Assembly (NCBI GenBank): GCA_039707655.1
Contig: CM077667.1
Location: 543,844,222-543,908,221 of the forward strand
Origin: Elymus sibiricus
Taxonomy: Eukaryota > Streptophyta > Magnoliopsida > Poales > Poaceae
Direction of reading: 5' to 3'
Length of the DNA: 64,000 nucleotides
The position numbers and the translations under genes were made by a program. The notes below the pieces were generated by a model. The model saw nothing but the letters and a program-made list of their open reading frames with translations, did no database searches and was not told the origin of the DNA. Positions 38,975-48,600 of the stretch are shown here, piece by piece (positions within the stretch are counted from its first letter, which is position 1; every line of letters begins with the position of its first letter).

Positions 38975-39338
38975 TTCACCCCCTAATCTTGAAATCATAT
39001 TCTTCAATGCGGATCACCCGCAGCCACATGACGACGCCATCGCAGCGTCGCGACCACTTGCCATGGACGACGTCATCGCAGCGCCGGTCGCCATGAGCCA
39101 TCTTGCATTGGATGACGCCCTCGTGGCGTCGGTCACCACGCCGTCTTGCCACACGCCGCGGTCGCCTCTTGACGTGGACGACGCCTTCGCGATGCCGATC
39201 ACCACGTCGTCTACATCTAGCCGCATCGCACCGCAACCGGCCACCAGCGGCATCGCGCCGCCGCCGACCTCCACCTCGCACCGCCGTCCTCCACCTCACA
39301 TGGAGTCAGCAGTGCCGTCTCCGCCGGGGATTGTCGAG

Positions 39339-39350
39339 GCTCTGATACCA
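39339..39350 (-). promoter_or_regulatory. Primer binding site next to the 5' terminal LTR
   Basis: Minus-strand TGGTATCAGAGC lies two bases after the end of LTR 24. It complements the 3' end of plant initiator tRNA-Met. Copies of this 12-mer occur in almost all 23 internal domains, with single-base changes beside LTRs 5, 14 and a few others. Confidence 0.9.
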
Positions 39351-39352
39351 AT

Positions 39353-40008
39353 TGTTGGCGCTGCCTCTCGCAGCACACTTCTTCTTCCTCTCGGCTGACT
39401 CTCACAGCTCACAAGAACAAGATGAACACAGAATATTTGGTGCAGAGCTGCCTCACACAGCCGGCCTTTTTCTCCTCTTCTATTCTCCTTATCAAATGAA
39501 ACATGCTTACAATGTCTTAAGTAGCACGCACACACAACCCAGTCGTCTCATTCGGCCACTAAGTCACACACGCACGCATGACCACCACGAAGTGCTCCAC
39601 TAGCTAACTAATTGCTACATGCATGGACGTCCAGCACTGGCACATCATCCACTCAATGGCCAAGACCCATCCCAACATGTGATGCGCATATGACTAACTA
39701 TTTGCATGCAAATAGCTAACAACTTGATGCATGCACTAAACTGACACGCCAATTCTCTCGGCTTGTACTAGTGCAATCTGTTGGCCTCAGCACTTGCACC
39801 GCAGCTTCACGCCGCCTCGGCATCACGCCATACTCACCGCATCGCACGGCTCCACATGCATCCCGCCTTTCATGCCTCTGCTGAAACTCGCCGGCTTCGT
39901 ACGTATCGCACGCACACCTTGCCGAACTACAATAGGCTACACCCTAAGCTACATGCAACCAAAAAACAAACTAACATACAGATACAAATATGAAGATTAG
40001 TGCTAACA
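39353..40008 (-). repeat. LTR 24 (5' terminal LTR of the array)
   Basis: 656 bp, one subrepeat. It ends gtgctaaca at 40008, directly before the right TACCT copy. Confidence 0.9.
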
Positions 40009-40013
40009 TACCT
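40009..40013. repeat. Target-site duplication TACCT, right copy
   Basis: Perfect match to 2140-2144, following the terminal TAACA of LTR 24. Confidence 0.9.
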
Positions 40014-40275
40014 TGCTTCCCGGATGATTACGAGATCAAGCACTCCATGGAGGACCCACATGGCATCCTTTATAGCGACGGCACCATTTTTCTATACAGC
40101 TTTGGTTGGGAGGATAGCACACACTTATTGTCCACATCCACGTTAAGGACGGCTATCATGCGTCCTGGTGACACAGCATGGACATTCATGAAAGCGAGGC
40201 TATACGACCCGGGATGCCGCCACCCAGAGTTAGCATATCAACAAGGCAATATGCTAGTGCACAGGGACGTCTACT
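40014..40275 (+). pseudogene. F-box/KIB1-4 (DUF295)-like protein, 3' fragment
   Basis: The frame resumes with CFPDDYEIK and continues through DGTIFLYSFGWEDS and TAIMRPGDTAWTFMKARL, then AYQQGNMLVHRDVY. The RPGD-x-x-WT motif is a hallmark of KIB1-4/DUF295 F-box proteins. It is in the same frame as 1902-2144 once the array and one TSD copy are discounted. It stops where a second element, a candidate LTR, begins at 40276. The last part of the propeller was not found to the right, so the gene is interrupted at least twice and is non-functional. Confidence 0.6.
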
Positions 40276-40573
40276 TGATACGGTACTTAACACGATCTAC
40301 TAGTTCAACCACAAATCTCGATTACAGGGGGTATTTGGGTAGCAGCAAGAAAGGGGAATTTAGAGGAACAGCCTGGGGGTGGGAGGAGAAGAACACGCCC
40401 AACAGCGGCCAGTCAGTTCGGTGATCCAACGATGCCAACACCCACCCACTCGCTAACCCTAAGTACTCACTCACTGGACCCAGTCCACGCCTTGGATCCG
40501 GGAATTGGGCTTCTGTCCTCTCTTGGGCCGGCCTTGCTGGGTCGGGCTGCTGGGTCTGGGCGCTCCCGTGACA
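40276..40573 (-). repeat. Candidate 298-bp LTR of another retroelement
   Basis: On the minus strand a purine-rich GAAGGAGGGGGGAA tract is followed by TGTCACGGGAGC and ends, 298 bp later, with CCGTATCA. The ends form an imperfect inverted repeat (TGTCACGG/TGATACGG). The frame leading into the tract ends QAEFEGGGNVTG, the style of a Ty3/Gypsy pol end. I did not find the second LTR in this window, so the element is truncated or the call is wrong. Confidence 0.45.
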
Positions 40574-41697
40574 TTCCCCCCTCCTTCAAACTCGGCTTGA
40601 CCCCAAGCCGACATCGGATAGCACCCACCTGGGTCCCATGGTGTTGGATGCTTCTTTGTGCCACCAAGATCACCATGGTAGCCTTCTTGGTAGTAGTAGT
40701 CATGGTCGACGAAGGCAGAAACTATGATACGCCTCCCTCCTTGAAAGGGAGCTAGCTCGCAGCTAGACAGGAGCTGAAGTGTGTCCACTGGATTCTGACC
40801 ATCAATCAATATTCTTCTGTAGAGAGCAATTTCGTCTAATGATGAAGAGAGCAACACTGATGAATTGTTGCCTCCAGGATCCCATAAATGTTCCAAGGGA
40901 CCACCACAATAAGACTTACTGCCAAGTGACAAAACAACTCCAATTTGAATCAGCTTCAAAGAAACAATATCTCCAACAGAATGTGCTGATAGATTAACAT
41001 CCACTGTGTATTTGTTGCGACAATTGACACATGAGCCGGAGTTTGTAGTGTAACCAAACCCAACCATGTAACATGGCTGTGCAATTCCCTTTGCAGATTG
41101 TGGTACTATCATGCCATCACCTGAATAATTTCCAATTCCCTCAAATTCCTCTTTCCTCAAAAACGGCCAATGTACTGATGTATCAGTAAACCACATGGTG
41201 CCTGCATTTCCCCTAGAGGTAAGCATGGTTACTGGAAGCTCCAACAGGCTCTTGGTTCTAGTTTTCTCCTTAAGCACTAGACAATCATACTTGTGTCGAT
41301 TGTCAACCTGGTTGATGCTGAAATCTTCTGTACTAATTGCAGTCTCCCTCTCAATTTCTTCAGACAAGCATACTGCCTGGCAAAAATACATTAACTGAAT
41401 TCTTGTCGCCAGCAAACCTGCCATAAGAAAACTGGGTGTGGCAACACGCCTGCATATCTTCAGAACCGAGCCTATGGCCAACCCTTGCATAGAGGTTCCC
41501 GTTCTGTGTCGTTGAGGACTAGGAAGGGCATCAAAAATTGCACGTGCTTGCTCCATGCCTTGCTTACTCATAGATCTTTTATGCCCAAATAAGAGAACCA
41601 CACTAGCAAACGAATTGGACTTGGAATCACAATCCTCTGCCGCAATTTGTACAGGACGAAGGGCGAGCAATCTGAGAAGCGCCAAATATCCCCCCAA
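40574..41697 (-). pseudogene. Unrecognised open frame upstream of the candidate LTR
   Basis: The minus-strand frame is open from 41697 through the candidate polypurine tract (about 375 codons here). It contains a Cys pair (GSCVNCRNKY) and segments such as FEGIGNYSGDGMIVPQSAKG that I cannot assign to a family. It overlaps the end of the next frame (41568-43385) in a different phase, so the two may be one older coding region split by a frameshift. No reverse transcriptase, integrase or gag motif is visible. It is probably the body of a non-autonomous element that captured host sequences. Confidence 0.35.
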
Positions 41698-43385
41698 ATG
41701 ATCAGATGACGTGCCGCTGACTGGAGCTGAACTGCAGTGTCTAGCAGAAACGCATGGAGATCACTCGTGGAAGCATAACAATCCCAGTCTAGTATCGAAG
41801 CAATGTTCCATTGGTTAAGCTTAAAAGTACACGGAATAGGTTGTCCAGCGAGAAGGGAAGTTTCCAAGTCTGAATGGTCAACAATGTTGACGAGTTTATG
41901 CTCCAGCGGCAAAGCAACTTGATATGCTAGGTTTTTATAACGGCCAAGCTGCTCGATGTACGTGAATTGCCTCAGATTAAATACTAATATGTTTGGTGGT
42001 TTCTTTATCTTCATTCTTTTCTGTGCTGCTTGTAAACTGCCGCAAGTGTCCCAGAAGAACCTCAAAGATGAAATGGTTTGAGCTTTTGCAACGGATACAG
42101 TCTGCTGAACAGTGAGATACACCAAAAGGCATTTGACGATCTTAGAATGAAGCCGTTCCAGTACCCATACATCGCTGGTAACAGTTACGAAGTCACTCGG
42201 ATCCAAAGGAAGCAGCACGACCAAGAAAAGCCGGTTCGCAAGTGCACTCGTGATCTTCGAGAGGAAACCACCGTTGCATTGATCGCCAAGTCCATCATGA
42301 TATGCAGAAACAGAGCACTGGGTGCTGAGGACAGTAGATGCCAAACCACCAACATATGTCATATGCGCCCCATCCTTCCCACCATTTTCCTGCCCAAGAA
42401 TGCACCACAAGAGTTCAGGATGCAAGGCGCCCATCCAAGAAAACCAAGCGATCTCCCACTGGAGCAGTACACTGTCAGATTGTATCGTACTGTTGTTTCC
42501 ATGGCTTGCATAGGCAGAACTGAGACAAAGCAGACTACAGGATAGAGTGTTATTGTCAACTAGTACGGTTGTCAAATAGCCCCTGAAAGCCACATCAAAC
42601 TTGAGACCCGCTGAAGACTGAAAAATAAAGCACGTGTCGTATACATATTCCAGGGAAACCTCCATGTTGCTGATGGTGTCACTACCCAGTTGCAACTGCA
42701 AGCCATATATGAATCTGACACATAGATTAATCATAGTGTAAACTGGGTTCTGCACTGCCACCACTCTACTGATTAGCAACGGAGACCGTGGAAGCTTGGG
42801 CTGCAACAAGAACACCTCCTCACAGACTTCACTGGTTAGCTGCCGACATGGACTAACCCTTACTTGCAACACCCTTGATGATGTAGTAACAGGCAATATT
42901 TCCGCGAATTCTTCCTGAGGGTACCAATTGAAGGTCATGCTCCCAGAACATGACAACCATCTACTTTTGTTTCTTCTTGTTTCCCCAAGTGGTATGAAAA
43001 CATTAGTCTTTGAATTTCCTTGAGTACCAAAAAATGGCTTCCATGTGTACTCTGCTTCATCAGTGCCGCCGCTCTCGCCAAGGTATGCTGTCGGATCATG
43101 TGCAGTATTGTCACTGGTGAAGGAAGGCCATGGCGCCGGCCGGAGCACCCGCCCTTGCTGCTTGATAGTCGGATGCACATCCGGCATGAACATGTGCTTG
43201 AGCATGTCCATGTCAAGGCCGAAACATATGCTCAAACACCTCTCAGGCGTTGCTTTCTGAGGATAACAATTGACAAATAACTTGAATGACTTGACGACTG
43301 AGACCTCTGACAGTACTACATGTGGTGTCGATGGCGTCTGGATCATCAAAGAGAAAAGTCCACATTTCAACCCTAAACTAACCAC
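41568..43385 (-). pseudogene. 605-residue open frame with a captured ubiquitin-protease fragment
   Basis: A long minus-strand frame whose apparent start lies inside the inverted repeat of the Mutator-like element (43352 onward), so the true 5' end is elsewhere. Most of it resembles nothing I know. The segment at 41850-42085 is clearly homologous to a UBP3/UBP4-type ubiquitin-specific protease. The length without stops is notable for a region with a damaged domain. It may belong to a gene-capturing retroelement whose LTR is at 40276-40573 (inference). Confidence 0.4.
41850..42085 (-). pseudogene. UBP3/UBP4-type ubiquitin-specific protease fragment
   Basis: Reads [20 protein letters not shown], then [20 protein letters not shown], then [16 protein letters not shown]. 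The plant UBP3/UBP4 (USP12/46-like) family has [20 protein letters not shown], a PPHILVIHLKRF strand and YKKLSYRV-FPLELKL. This is the part of the catalytic domain between the zinc-binding Cys pair and the His box. The first Cys of the CxxC pair is Trp here. The Cys box and His box are absent. It cannot be an active enzyme; it is a captured exon-derived piece. Confidence 0.75.
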
Positions 43386-44663
43386 ACGGTTTAAAATTCA
43401 ACCCTGAACTTCAAAACCGGTCGACATACACCTCGAACTAACCAGGCGGTTCAAAAATCAACCCTGGTCTCGGTTTTGACTAAGTCATGTGGTTTTGACC
43501 GCTGACTGGGCGCCCAGGAAGAAAAAAAACCTCTCTTTTTTCTCCTTCCCTCCTCTCTCTCTATCGACCGATGTTCTGGACGCTGATGCCTGACTGGAGC
43601 CGGTCTTGCTGCTGCTGCCACTGCTGTCCCGAGCTCGCGAGGCGCCCCTCCCATGACCACTCCCCGCCGAGCATCATCCAGCGCTCCTCCCCCGGCCATA
43701 CAGCAACACCACCCCTGCACCACCAGCGCAAAGCAGCTAGGTGGCGAAGTCAACGGCGAGCACGTGACGAAGTACGAGCGCCTCGGCGCCCTTCAGCAAG
43801 AACCGGACAACGGGCTTGTCTGGAAGCTCGTCGAGATCGGTACCACCCGCGGCGATCCCGTCCACGAGGGTTCGCCGGAGTTGACGAAGACGACGGGCAG
43901 TGCGGTTGTCGTCGGGATCGGTGTTCCCTTGGTCGCCTTCTTCCGTGGGGTGGCCGGGGGGATTCGCGGTGGCGAGGCCACCTTGACATGGTGGTCGGAG
44001 GCACCGATTCCTGCCTCCTCCGCTGGCAATTGCTCGCCGGAGTTGGACGCAGCGAGCGGCAGCACAGAGCACCGAGCGGTGCGAGGCGCGCGACTCGCTG
44101 TGAGCATCTCGCCTGCTACCAACATCTTGCTCGTGGCTCGCAGCGAGCTCGCGCACGTGTGTTTATGCTGGCATGCTACCGTGCTTGCTTCCTGCCGCTG
44201 TGCTTGCTTGCTACTGCCGTGTTCCAGGAGCGCCGCAGTGATGCGTCTCGTGCATGCATGCTCCTGAGCAGCAACGTGTGTGCGCCATTTGGGCCAGCAG
44301 CTTGCGTGCGTGCTGCCGGTCAGCAGCGTGTGTACGTGCGGCGGACGGAGTCAGGGGCGGCGAGGCCGGTGGCAAGGCAGCGGCAGCGGTTGTTGTCGCG
44401 CGAAAGGGTCGGGGTCGGGCTAGTCAGAGACAAAGAGAACGACCCACTTTTCTTTTACTCCTCCCAGCTAACAATGACTTCTGATGTGGCGCTGCTCAGT
44501 CAGCATTGACTATGGTCAAAACCGCTTGACCAACGCAAAACTGAGACCCAGGTTGAGTTTTGAACCTCATGGGGTAATTCGGGGTGTATTTCGACCGGTT
44601 TTAAAGTTCAGGATTGTTAATTAAATCAAGTGGTTAGTTCAGGGTTGAAATGTGGACTTTTCT
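43352..44663. mobile_element. Mutator-like element with long terminal inverted repeats (Pack-MULE candidate)
   Basis: 43352-43505 and 44505-44663 are imperfect inverted repeats about 150 bp long, both starting agaaaagtccacatttcaaccct from the outside. Inside are about 1 kb of GC-rich sequence with long open frames on both strands and no transposase. Long TIRs around GC-rich, gene-like DNA suggest a Pack-MULE. The flanks gatcatcaa and tatcctcca match at six of nine positions, so a 9-bp TSD is possible but unproven. Confidence 0.65.
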
Positions 44664-46574
44664 TATCCTCCAACAACACCTCCACGTTCATGTGGTTCAC
44701 ATGTCCTTCTCTGGCCATACCGTGGCATCTGCCCCATCTTCTTGCATTTGACGCACTCCACTTGGGCTATTTCGACCGGTTGCATCTTCTGGCCATACCG
44801 TGGAAATGGATTGAAATTGCTACCATGGCACCAAACTAAGCTGCGGCTGGATTTCTGCAACAGGGGAGCTGCCGGTGTGAGGCGGTGCACAGGCAGCAAG
44901 GCCAGTGGGAACTGTAGTCAGCACGCGGAGGCGGCATGCGGCTTTAGTGCAGCAGGCAGGCTGCGGCACCCAACTCGGACTGGCATGGCTCCGTCTGGCG
45001 GCAGTGCGTAAGTAGGCATGTGTGGGGTTGGCAGGGCGCACTAGTGTCGGAAATAGCGATGCACGGCCAGCGGGGGGTTGTGGGTTAGCTACGCACGCGG
45101 ACAGCATGGCCAAGACAGCGTACAAGGAGGGCAATCGAGACTACATCGTTGGCTCGGTGTGCATTGCATAATTATGTGCATGTCGACGGGGCGACATGCC
45201 TGGACCTAGGAATATGATCTCGTCTTATTTCTTGGTCATCGGGACGGGACAAACACCGAGACAACACGCGCAGATCTGGTGCATTGTTGCGGTGCCGCAT
45301 TCGTCGAGATTGTTGTCCTGCAAGGCACACAAGGTAGTGTATTACTTTTGTGTAAGTATCCCAAATAGTTATCGTCCCAACGAAGAGTGAAGGAGAGTAT
45401 TTATGAGTAACGTTTCTGTCACACGCAAGTTATCACACCTCATATATATTTTGATGTCTATGTTTTTCATAAACAATGTACATTTTTTGAATATATAAGG
45501 ACCATATTTTATACACGTTTAACATTTTTCAAATATACGTTGAACATTTTTTATATAAATGATTAACGGTTTTTTCATATATATATACATTTTTTTTAAT
45601 GTCTACTTTTTTCACACACATTGTGCATTTTTTGTATACATCAGCAAAAAAAGTTAAACATGTTTAATATTTGCTCAATACATGATTAACATTTTTAATT
45701 CTCTATATAAAGTGATTTTTATAATGAATGTATTTAGAATATTTTCTATACGCAAAAGTAAAAAGCCAAACGAATTGAAAAAGGGGAAAAATGTGGCTAA
45801 AACAGAAGAAAACATATCGCTAAAGGCCTCTAGTCCCTACTAGGCCGGCCAACTCTGGGTAGCTACTTGTAGCGAGGCTGCGACTACGCCATGGCCCGAA
45901 AGGATGTTTGCACCTACTCTTGGGCAAACACACAGAACGTGTCATGTACTCCCGACCCAAGAAACTTTATCTTAACAACAAGGAAAATAATGAAATTAAA
46001 TAGTGACATCGACACAACATATGTCTGCCATGTCACCATTAAATTTTGGAACGCAGCTTAAATACCAAAACAATAAATATTAGTGATAATAATTACAAGG
46101 GCTAAATTCACAGCTCTTTGAATCAACCAATCCACATAACAAAATTTGCCTTTTTTGTTTCTCAAACTACATGACAAGTGTTAGATATTTAAAAAAAAAC
46201 TAGATAGTAGCTGAAATTAGATAGTACATAAGATCTACTGACTCCCAGAGACTCCCATAGATAGTAGCATGGGAACGGCAGTACTGAGTACAATATTCGG
46301 CCACACATTGTCCCAAGTGAAGACACATTCGGCCACACATTGTCCAACAGCTCGCTCATCTTACTGCTATGTGACCACCAAATCTCTAGAATAAACAATG
46401 GACGCCATGGCGGCCTGAACAACGTTCATAATGCTTCCCACTTCTATGAAATATTTTCCAGTCAGCTAGCTAAGATCACCTTGCTCTACAATAACAGACC
46501 CACAAGAAATGGAATACTACAATTTAATTTCGTCTACACATTTCGGCGCTCATCTGATAGGAAGGCCAAACAAT
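44664..46574. other. No recognisable gene; AT-rich repeat-like stretch
   Basis: 44664-45400 is mixed composition with no assignable frame. About 45410-45790 is AT-rich with many aacattttt/gttgaacatttttt-type phrases, a pattern common in Triticeae repeats. The rest shows nothing identifiable. Confidence 0.5.
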
Positions 46575-46585
46575 TAGTTGTACCT

Positions 46586-46740
46586 TTTTTTTTTTTTTGA
46601 ACACAGTACAGACGCAAGCGCTCATATACACGCGCATACACTCACCCCTATGAACGCACACACGCACACCCTACCCCTATAAGCACCTTCGAGAGACTAA
46701 GCCGGCATATCATCTTGAAATTTACGAAGTCACCGTAGGC
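46586..46740 (-). mobile_element. 5'-truncated LINE 3' end (155 bp) with poly(A) tail
   Basis: On the plus strand a run of T is followed by gaacacagtacagacgcaag and continues to gtcaccgtagg. On the minus strand this is a retroposon with an A tail. The 11-bp repeat tagttgtacct flanks it exactly (46575-46585 and 46741-46751). The sequence resembles the 3' ends of common Triticeae LINEs. It is too short to exclude a SINE. Confidence 0.85.
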
Positions 46741-46751
46741 TAGTTGTACCT

Positions 46752-48581
46752 GAGCATGTATGGAAAGGATGTATCAGAGTTTAGTGGTGTGGCATCTCCC
46801 ATCTATTGCCATAGTATTTATAGTGTGACTATGGTGTATATACTGTGAGGAGATGGCATGCACGGAATATTTTTCTCTTTTCTTTCACCTTCTAGTTATT
46901 ATTAGAGAAAAACAAGCAGCGCATTTGACAAAACTGAATTAATTGCACATACATCTTTTACACTTTACATGCTTGAGTCAGTTGTATTACATTACCTAGC
47001 TAAATCAGGACATGCATAATTGACAATGCAATAATTTTACAGAGTAAAATATTTTCTTGTACGATAACCTCCTCAATATTTTACTCATTATACAATTTAT
47101 TATTTTTTTGGGAGGACACAATTTGTTAAATGAAGTAGTAAAAGTACAGTGATGGGTTCCCAAAATTACAAGTAAACCAGTCCCTAAATACCCATAATGG
47201 GTACTCAACTGACTACCCATGAATTGAGGTGGGCCCGCTCCTGGCTGTGAAGGAAGGGGTTGATGTGGAGTGCGGTACACATGCACGTGCATCTCGGTGC
47301 CTGATTCTTGGGCTCGAGAGACAAATCATCAAACCCCATGTAAAGTAGGGCAGATGATCCAAATCCCTGAGATTTTTGGATGCTTCGTGAAAAACCCAGA
47401 GAAAGCTACATTATTGTCTGGTCGGTCAGTTACACAAACCCTACATTCTCATGTTCTAACTTGGTGCAAACATGCCTGAAATGCACATGGTGTCATCTTC
47501 TGTGACTGTTTGCGACCAAGGCTCTGGCGAAGCGTGGGAAGTTGTGAACGAACCAACCAGTGGCGACGTCAGGCCACAGGAAGCTCGGGCTGTGGCCTGG
47601 GGCGTGGCCGAGAAACCCTTTGTAGACTGTAACTACAAGGGCTGCCTGGTGCGTGGGCTGTTCCTGTCTCCGCCATTGGAACCAAGTATCAGTCCAAGAC
47701 ACAAGCCTCGCTTGCCAGCTCTGCTTGCAGGCCGGAAAGGGCCCATCTAAGTCTGGCATGTAATTAAGGGGTGGAGTGTGTGCGGATGCTCGCAGACATG
47801 CGGACGCCATCCTCCTGCATCCCTTGTTTGCTACGGCTAGGAGGAAGGAGAGGAGAGATGACATGAGGAAGGGGATGAACTTTATTTCCTAAGCTTCTTC
47901 TGTGATTTGAATCTTTAGTTTTTCCACAACAGTGCTCGGGAAATCTGGTGTTAAGATAATAGCAATCTTTTATCCATTTGATTATTAACAATGTTTAAGA
48001 TAATTTCATCCACGTGACATGCACATGAAGCAAGCCTTAGAGACTTATCACCAGACTACGTGCAAGGGCGGCCACTTTGCGAGCTGCAGTTCGTTGTGAT
48101 ACAATCGGCTAGTGGAGCATGTTGTTCTGGTGAATTAGAGATCGATGCAGAGGTCTCATGCGCCATTGTCCCATTTTTTATGCCTTAATGTATTGTTTAG
48201 GCTAACTTGTTTGAGCGTTGTGCCATCTGTTTGGGTCTTTACTGCCCATTTATGGATTATTAGTTGCTGCTTCCTCATAGTTCTCACCAAGCTGTACATG
48301 GATGACAGTAGAGTGAACAATTCCTAAGCACTGATTTAGAAGCACTAGGTGCCCTCCAACTAGCTTTTCATCCTGCTCACAGTCTGGTCTGTTGGAACGT
48401 AGCTACTTCTTCCCAAATGTCTCACAATACTACAACCTTCATCCTTATTGTAAGAACAGATCTTGCATGCATATTATGGTGTGGGAACAAGCTAGTAGTT
48501 GGCCTTATGCACCGAACTAGGTTAGCTTAATGACCTGGGTGGTGGATGTTTATACATATTGAAAGCTAGACGTACATGTAA
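46752..48581. other. No recognisable gene
   Basis: The longest plausible frame (47472-47750, plus, 92 codons) starts MPEMHMVSSSVTVCDQGSGE and has no match I recognise; an opposing frame covers the same bases. The rest is AT-rich non-coding sequence. Confidence 0.5.
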
Positions 48582-48600
48582 TTTTTTCGAAAATGGGCGT
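48582..48600 (-). mobile_element. LINE 3' terminus left of the Gypsy insertion
   Basis: Minus-strand gcccattttcgaaaaaa is the last part of the 3' UTR and the short A tail of the LINE whose body lies at 58692-60305. The plus-strand T run is at 48582-48587. Confidence 0.65.

Larger units (their letters stand above)
2145..40008 (-). mobile_element. Tandem array of a non-autonomous LTR retrotransposon (24 LTRs, 23 internal domains)
   Basis: On the minus strand each internal domain begins two bases after an LTR with TGGTATCAGAGC, the initiator-tRNA-Met primer binding site, and ends with TTAGGGGGTGAA, a polypurine tract, directly before the next LTR. LTRs read TGTTAG...CCAACA on the minus strand. 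The single-copy LTR is about 655 bp and the internal domain about 378 bp. No gag, protease, reverse transcriptase or integrase is present, so the element is non-autonomous. It is TRIM-like in its minimal inside but has longer LTRs. The PPT-LTR junction style (G-run then TGTTAG) is typical of Copia elements. Internal domains fill the gaps between the LTR entries below. A CACTA element at 13639-23265 interrupts the ninth LTR, leaving about 28.2 kb of array. One TACCT TSD flanks the whole structure. Open frames repeated in every unit on both strands are GC-rich, low-complexity and broken in several units. I do not call them genes. Confidence 0.92.

Noticed and set aside
2608..39993. Dozens of repeated 60-166 codon open frames in the array on both strands
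   Set aside because: They are the same few frames repeated in each LTR/internal unit, overlap on opposite strands, come from GC-rich low-complexity DNA, and are broken in several units. The LTR and PBS/PPT structure explains the sequence without a gene.
2145..40008. A conventional satellite or a tandemly duplicated host gene family
   Set aside because: Each unit has a tRNA-Met primer binding site, a polypurine tract and TG...CA LTR ends, and the array has one outer TSD. These are retrotransposon signs.
2145..40008. CRISPR-like or prokaryotic repeat array
   Set aside because: Repeat units are over 1 kb, there are no short spacers, and the context is a plant nuclear genome.
40276..40573. Treating the 298-bp LTR-like segment as a certain solo LTR
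   Set aside because: No second LTR or TSD was found in the window, so it is kept only as a candidate.
43571..44509. 312-codon plus-strand frame inside the Mutator-like element as a host gene
   Set aside because: Several long frames overlap on both strands in this GC-rich stretch and none has a recognised domain. At best it is captured exon sequence.
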